This document shows, piece by piece, positions 58,963-64,000 of a stretch of DNA of 64,000 nucleotides. Origin of the DNA: Drosophila persimilis (Eukaryota; Arthropoda; Insecta; Diptera; Drosophilidae); contig NW_020825326.1 in assembly GCF_003286085.1 (NCBI RefSeq), forward strand, positions 806,001 to 870,000, given 5' to 3'. A model generated the notes under the pieces. It did no database searches and had not been told where the DNA came from. It saw nothing but the letters and a program-made list of their open reading frames with translations. A program made the translations under genes and the position numbers. The stretch's first letter is position 1. Every line of letters starts with the position of its first letter.

Positions 58963-61626
58963 GTCTGCATCCAAACCTGTCGTTCGTCCATTGTTCCGCA
59001 AAACTCCGCTCCACTCCCGTTACGAACTCCAATAGATTGCATATATACTATATTTTCATACTGCTGCAAGTGCGACTTTGATATGTACATACGTAGAGTA
59101 TATATAGAGGGCACTACTTTTCGCAGATGCATAATAGTATGTACATTCTTATACTTAGAATTTGAGGATAAATAAAGTACCAGAGTGGGAATTAAGTTCA
59201 GGAATTGCGGTGTGCATATGGAGTGAAAGACTTGGCTTGGCTGTTGGTTTATACAATTGTATATAGGCGTTTATTAATTAAATTCTTGTGATTAAAATCT
59301 ATTATGCTGCTGTTCGCTAGAGTATACTCTCGTGGTCTAATCTATTCCATTTGTAATAGTTAGTTTGCTTTCGAAATGAATTGATAATTACACGTTAACT
59401 GTATTTAAAATACATTTTATATGTTCTGGGATATATCAGTGTAGTAAATATACTCGTATGTGCATACAATGTACATTCATACATATAGTATAGGGCTCTT
59501 GCCCAAAATAATGCCCGAACGCCCCGGGGTGCATTTGCCTCCCTTCCTCCCACCAGATTGCCACATTCTCTTCTATAATTACTTGTACACCCCGGGGATC
59601 GATCAGCCAAATCTTCATTTGTTATGTGTGTATGGTGTGTGAGTGTTGAAACAATTAAATTGTTAGTTTGCTCTTTGTTAAAAGATTACTCATTAGTTTG
59701 GTAGTGATTCGCTGCTCGCGCTATCGCGCGCCCCTAGATCCTATAGTACGTGAATTAGTATCAATGCTTTCAAATTAATTTGGTGTCCATTACAAAGCTG
59801 AAGAACGCAACTTAAGCTAAACGGGGACAATGGAAAACAAACCAATTTTGAGTGAATGTTAAGGCCGATTATCCGAGTACATACGAACTATACAACAAGT
59901 AGATACATATGTGGGTAATAGACAAACACAATTAAAATCTATATTGTTAATTCATAGGTACGATGTTCTAAGCTACAAGTCAACTTTGCTAAAACAAAAA
60001 CAAAAATCATATATGTACATATGTATGTATTTTGTTTGATATAATTCCTGGGGGTCTGAAAATTATGCTATCCTTCCAAATCTTATCCTTATCTTTATCC
60101 GCTCTCCGATACCCTCTTCCCATCTGTGAAAACTACAGATTTAGTTTTCATTGTACATATGTATGTATGTACATTTTGTGACCGTTTGTTAAGTTTTGGT
60201 TTGTATCTACATATGTATGTATGTATGCATGCATATCTATGCGAGTGTGCATGTTCATGTGTGTAGATACAAAGCGTTTCAAATATGAACGAATCGGCAC
60301 GATCTCTGCTAAAAAATTTCCGGAAGGATTAAGTTAAGATGTTTTAGTTAAGAAGACTAAGCAAGTACCGTAAATTCTTGAAACGCACTGTACAGGTGTG
60401 CGTGTTTGTGGTGTGGTGTGGAAGAGTTTTCTGTGTGTTCGACAGGCCAAAGATACACGGTTTTTTGTCGGACCTGCATCCGCATGTGAATTTGTGTCTA
60501 TATGTAATTATGTAAATCTATTCTGTAAAAGTTGAGTTTTCCAAAAACTTTCGGCTTGCCACAACACTCACACAATGATCTATAAAATAGATGTTGCTTT
60601 TTGTGTCCCTACGAATCTACGAGTTAGAAGATTGAATTGCCTGCTCCTTTTTGGATCGATACCTCCTTTAAAAATTTCTAGAAAACTATGTATGCGTCCT
60701 CTATATGGCATTTGCATTTGCTGTGTAGATACATATGTATATTCGATACAATTTGCTGCTTTGATGTTCGTTTTAGGATATTTTTAAAAGTTCCTGCTAT
60801 TTCTAGACCAACATTTTTTTTAAAACTTTATTCGAGTCTTGTATTTTCTTTGTATTAATTGTTGTACGCATATATTTTAGATCCCATTTCAGCACAGATC
60901 GAATCCGATTCATACAGAAAGATAAAGATATAAAGAGAGATAGAGAGAGAGAGAGAGTGTTTATAGGTGTTTGATTAGAGTTCAAGGATTATAGGGCTTT
61001 AGAATGCTACATACGAGTATGTAGCGTACGAGTATATGTACATACTATATATGTATGTATATATACGTAGAAGAGAGTGTGTATTATAAGGAATATGGGG
61101 ATAGCTTTGCTGATTTGGGGCTCTGTGGCTCGATTTGAAAATGGGCCGGGTGTAAACATTGTGCCCAGCCTGTAAATGATGCAGTAAGTTTTGCCCTATA
61201 ATTGATTTTTTCTGATTCTTATCCTGATCGTATCTTGGAAACTCTATGTATTCTATGGCCTGCAAATCGTTTTCACTTTGGGTTAGTATTCCCGAGCGGA
61301 ACATGGAGCCCGCAGATTAGGTTCCTGTTCTGATTTCCGTTTCACTCCCATCCTCTACTCTGCTCTGCACCCACAAAAACACACACACGCACAGCAGCAG
61401 CGACAATTCCAGCTTGGCTATAACCTAACTTATCTACTAACTCCAAACCCAACCCAATCCTTTCTTTCATTTCATTTTCTTTCCCATCCCACTCCACTAT
61501 ACTGCTCCGCATCCCATCGCCTGGTTATTGTTTGGGAGGTTTTTAGAAAACGCTCGGAAGCAGTCGGACCTTGGCGCTGGCGCTGGAGGCGATTGAACGG
61601 GCGCGGACGCTTTGCGTCGTCGGGCG
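58963..61626. other. non-coding region, CacyBP to pigs
   Basis: About 2.7 kb without a supported gene, rich in TACATATGTATGTA palindromic repeats (near 60010, 60155, 60210, 61030) and a GA repeat at about 60937-60957. It most likely contains a long 3'UTR of pickled eggs on the minus strand and the short 3'UTR of CacyBP on the left (AATAAA near 59170). Confidence 0.4.
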
Positions 61627-64000
61627 CTAGTAAAGCTCTGTATGATGGCGCACCGGAGCCGGGATTTTGGACATGCCGCGCTCCCGTCTGGGCGAGACCA
61701 CGCTGGCTGCTACAGCTCCCGCTCCCGCTCCCGATCCCACTCCCGCCACAGTGGTGGAGTGATTGCTCTCGCACGAGCTGGCGGCGGAGCTGCGCTTGGA
61801 ACGAGCCTTAGCCGGGGGCGAGCAGCTCTCGGAGCGCTCCAGGTTGCCGTTGCTGTGAACCCACGCTGTGGTAAAGTCCTCGTACACGGGCGTCTTCTTG
61901 CCATTGGAACTGGTTTTCACAGCTCCCACTCCGGCTACGGCTCCGGCTCCGGCTCCGGCTCCGGCTACTACTACTGTTCCAGAACTGGTTTGATTGCTGG
62001 CCGCGTATCGGGAGAGGAGAGTCTTCATCTTCTCGAGGATCTGGGCATCGTTCTTGGCACTGCTGGCCGCCTCGAGCAGCTGCTGCGCCAGCGGGGACGA
62101 GGCATGGTTCTTTACTGGCGACGTGGTCAGGGAGCTAGTGCATCCGCCGCGCACCCTCCTCCCATTGCTGTCGTAGAGGATCTGGGACGATCGCCCCTTA
62201 CCGCTCCGCTCAAACGGAGCTGGGGCCACAAAGCTTTCTGGAGTGCACTGTGGCCGTCTCTTGCAGCTGTTGGGGGCAGCTGTAGTGCGTCCGCTCCATG
62301 TGTTGGTCACATCCCGTACCGTTGGTAGATTCGAGGCCTGCCGAGCGGCGCGTGGCGAAGGCACGGGCGTGGGCGTGGACGCCACCGTGGTGCGGCTTCG
62401 CATGGAGCGGTACACGGGCTGCTTGCGACTGAAGCCGACGGGTGGTGTGGCGGAGGAGCGGAAGCTCAGATCCTGGAGGCTGCCGCCGGCGCCGCCGCAG
62501 GTGCTGTTGTCGATGCTGCGCCGGCGCTGAGCCAAAGGTGAGCGGGGAATTTTACTGAGCAGCGCCGGGGACTGCTGCATCTCTAGCTTGGGGGAGTGCG
62601 GGCTCTTGGCCATGTCCACGGTAATCTCATCGTCGGTGATGAATACACCCGACTGCTCGAACTTGTCCGCCATCTTCGGCAGACGGAGGATGGCCGGCAG
62701 CGACTGGGGGCCATCGCACACAGAGTAGTCTTGCTCCACGTCCACGTCCGCATCCGCGTCAAGCTCCTGCCCATTGAGGTCCTCTTCCTCTAGTATATCC
62801 GTAGCCGCCTTCTCCGGGGGCTCTTCCGTAGGCGAGATCTGTGAGTCGCTGGACGTCTGATCGAGACGCGCTGCGGAAGGGAATTCGTAGCTTAGAGGGG
62901 AATCAAGGAAGGAGCGGTTGTGGACTCACCATTGGTTTCAGCGTCTTCCATCGAGGCCTGACTGTGCAGGGACTCGCGCTTCTGGGCACTCGACTGGTTT
63001 ACCCCCAGGCTTCGGTAGCCTTCGTCGCTGATCTCGCTACCGTTGTCGCTGATATTCTCAAACTTGCTTGAGTTGCCCTGCTCCGGGACGGACTGTCCCC
63101 CGCCAAGCACTCCTCCAGATGAAGGGGCAGTCACCGCCCCCCCTCCCAATCCGGAATCCTCCAGGGAGCAGCTGCAGCCGCCTGGCAGCGACTTAGGTCC
63201 ACTGCTGTATGAGTCCAGGGAGCTCTGCTTCTTCCGCATGTCGATCAGCCGCCGGGGACTTGGTGACATGGAGCGCCTGGCCAGGCCAGGGGAGCCCAGC
63301 AGCTGTTGCTCTGGAACGACGGCCGTGGTGAAGGAGCCACTGACTGCCACGATTCCGTTGCTTTGGATACCGTTGATGAATTTACGCTGCGGTGTCGGAC
63401 TTCGACTCCGGTACTTTCCTGAATTTGGGGAGAGACTGTTGCCATTCTGTTGGGCCTGGCCTTGTGCAGCTCCCAGTCCAATTCCCATTCCCACTGCTGT
63501 TGCCGCTGTGGCTGCTGTTGCTCCTCCAGCTCCTACTCCGTTGCAGTTTGGACTGTTGAAGACGCGTCGCGCAGCGGTCGGTGACCTGAGAAAGGGAGTG
63601 GAGTGAAAGGGAGTAAATATCATTGGATCTAGAGGAGAGAAGGGACTACAAAATCCGAATCCCTTACCGCTCGAATATCACCTGAGCCTTGTGCAGCTCG
63701 ATGCCGTTACTCGGATTGTGGTTGGGAGACTGTCGGGGGATGAGGCGGGCGGCCACCGAGCTGCGGTGCTGGGCCCGGCAGCGGCAGGGGTCGTGCTTAT
63801 CCAGGTAGTGGGCCAGGGTATCCCATCCGCCTCCCACGCGCACCATCACATGGGAGCGCAGTATCTGAAAGTGGCACGCGAATATAAGCGACTCTCCCTC
63901 TGTATTCCTCGCATTCCAGCCGCCAACGAATACTCACCCGCACAAAGATGAGTACTTTGGTGTCGCCGATGCGATACTTGCCCTCGGACACACGGACCAT
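61627..64000 (-). CDS. pigs: Pickled eggs, GAS2-family cytoskeletal linker (3' part)
   Basis: Minus-strand exons 63938-64000 (continuing out of the window), 63668-63864, 62930-63585 and 61627-62870 all join in frame. The first two encode the GAS2-related (GAR) microtubule-binding domain: [38 protein letters not shown] and HDPCRC. The calponin-homology domain expected upstream is off the edge. The rest is a long Ser/Pro/Arg-rich tail with two SxIP-type motifs (LLSKIPRSP and GMSKIPAPV near the C-terminus), the signature for EB1-mediated plus-end tracking. GAS2-like proteins cross-link actin and microtubules, and pigs acts in fly oogenesis and other tissues. The CDS is partial only because of the window edge. 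Confidence 0.93.

Noticed and set aside
61612-62328. 238-codon plus-strand open frame
   Set aside because: Antisense to the pickled eggs last exon; low-complexity Ser/Arg repeats mirror the Gly/Ala-rich coding strand.
1-64000. CRISPR arrays, rRNA or tRNA genes, bacterial-type operons
   Set aside because: None seen; the window is eukaryotic and no cloverleaf or array pattern was noticed on reading.

Overview
The window is a gene-dense piece of an insect nuclear genome, almost certainly Drosophila. The evidence is short GT-AG introns (about 60 bp), protein sequences close to D. melanogaster families (Pink1, Mcm6, swallow, Ctr1A, pickled eggs), TATCGATA (DRE) promoter elements, a DINE-1/INE-1-like repeat and many CA, TA and TACATATGTA simple repeats. 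The genes recognised belong to Muller element A (the D. melanogaster X). Divergence of swallow and the microsatellite-rich intergenic DNA suggest a species well outside the melanogaster subgroup, perhaps the obscura group. The species call is inference.

Layout. 1-1461 is flanking DNA with a leftward promoter and one unrecognised open frame. 1462-10107 is a complete-looking gypsy-type LTR retrotransposon with apparently identical 1342-bp LTRs and a 4-bp target duplication, so a very young insertion. 10474-11116 (-) holds a decayed, unidentified coding sequence. 12028-20426 (+) is a cluster of STPR-repeat (FMBP-1-like) genes. Splice signals indicate that the second and third STPR blocks form one two-exon gene. 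21004-21622 is a MITE directly upstream of a DPH7/WDR85 gene (+, 21759-22838), followed by a small coiled-coil plus RWD-like protein (+), then Pink1 (-). Next come a possible 38-residue spliced ORF divergent from Pink1, two tandem fumarase genes (-), a decayed DINE-1 copy, ND-ASHI (complex I, +), Mcm6 (-) and a LUC7L3-like splicing factor (+).

After about 5.5 kb of microsatellite-rich non-coding DNA come Ctr1A (-, copper uptake), a ZNF593/Bud20 homologue (+), Cdc7 kinase (-), swallow (-), CacyBP/SIP (+) and the 3' part of pickled eggs (-, GAS2 family), which leaves the window at its right edge.

Functionally these are mostly housekeeping genes: mitochondrial quality control, the TCA cycle, complex I, replication licensing and firing (Mcm6 and Cdc7), ribosome biogenesis, diphthamide synthesis and splicing. 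Perfect TATCGATA sites lie upstream of at least six of them, and one is also carried in each retrotransposon LTR. Exon coordinates below were worked out by hand from splice consensus and reading-frame continuity. No alignment or transcript data were available.
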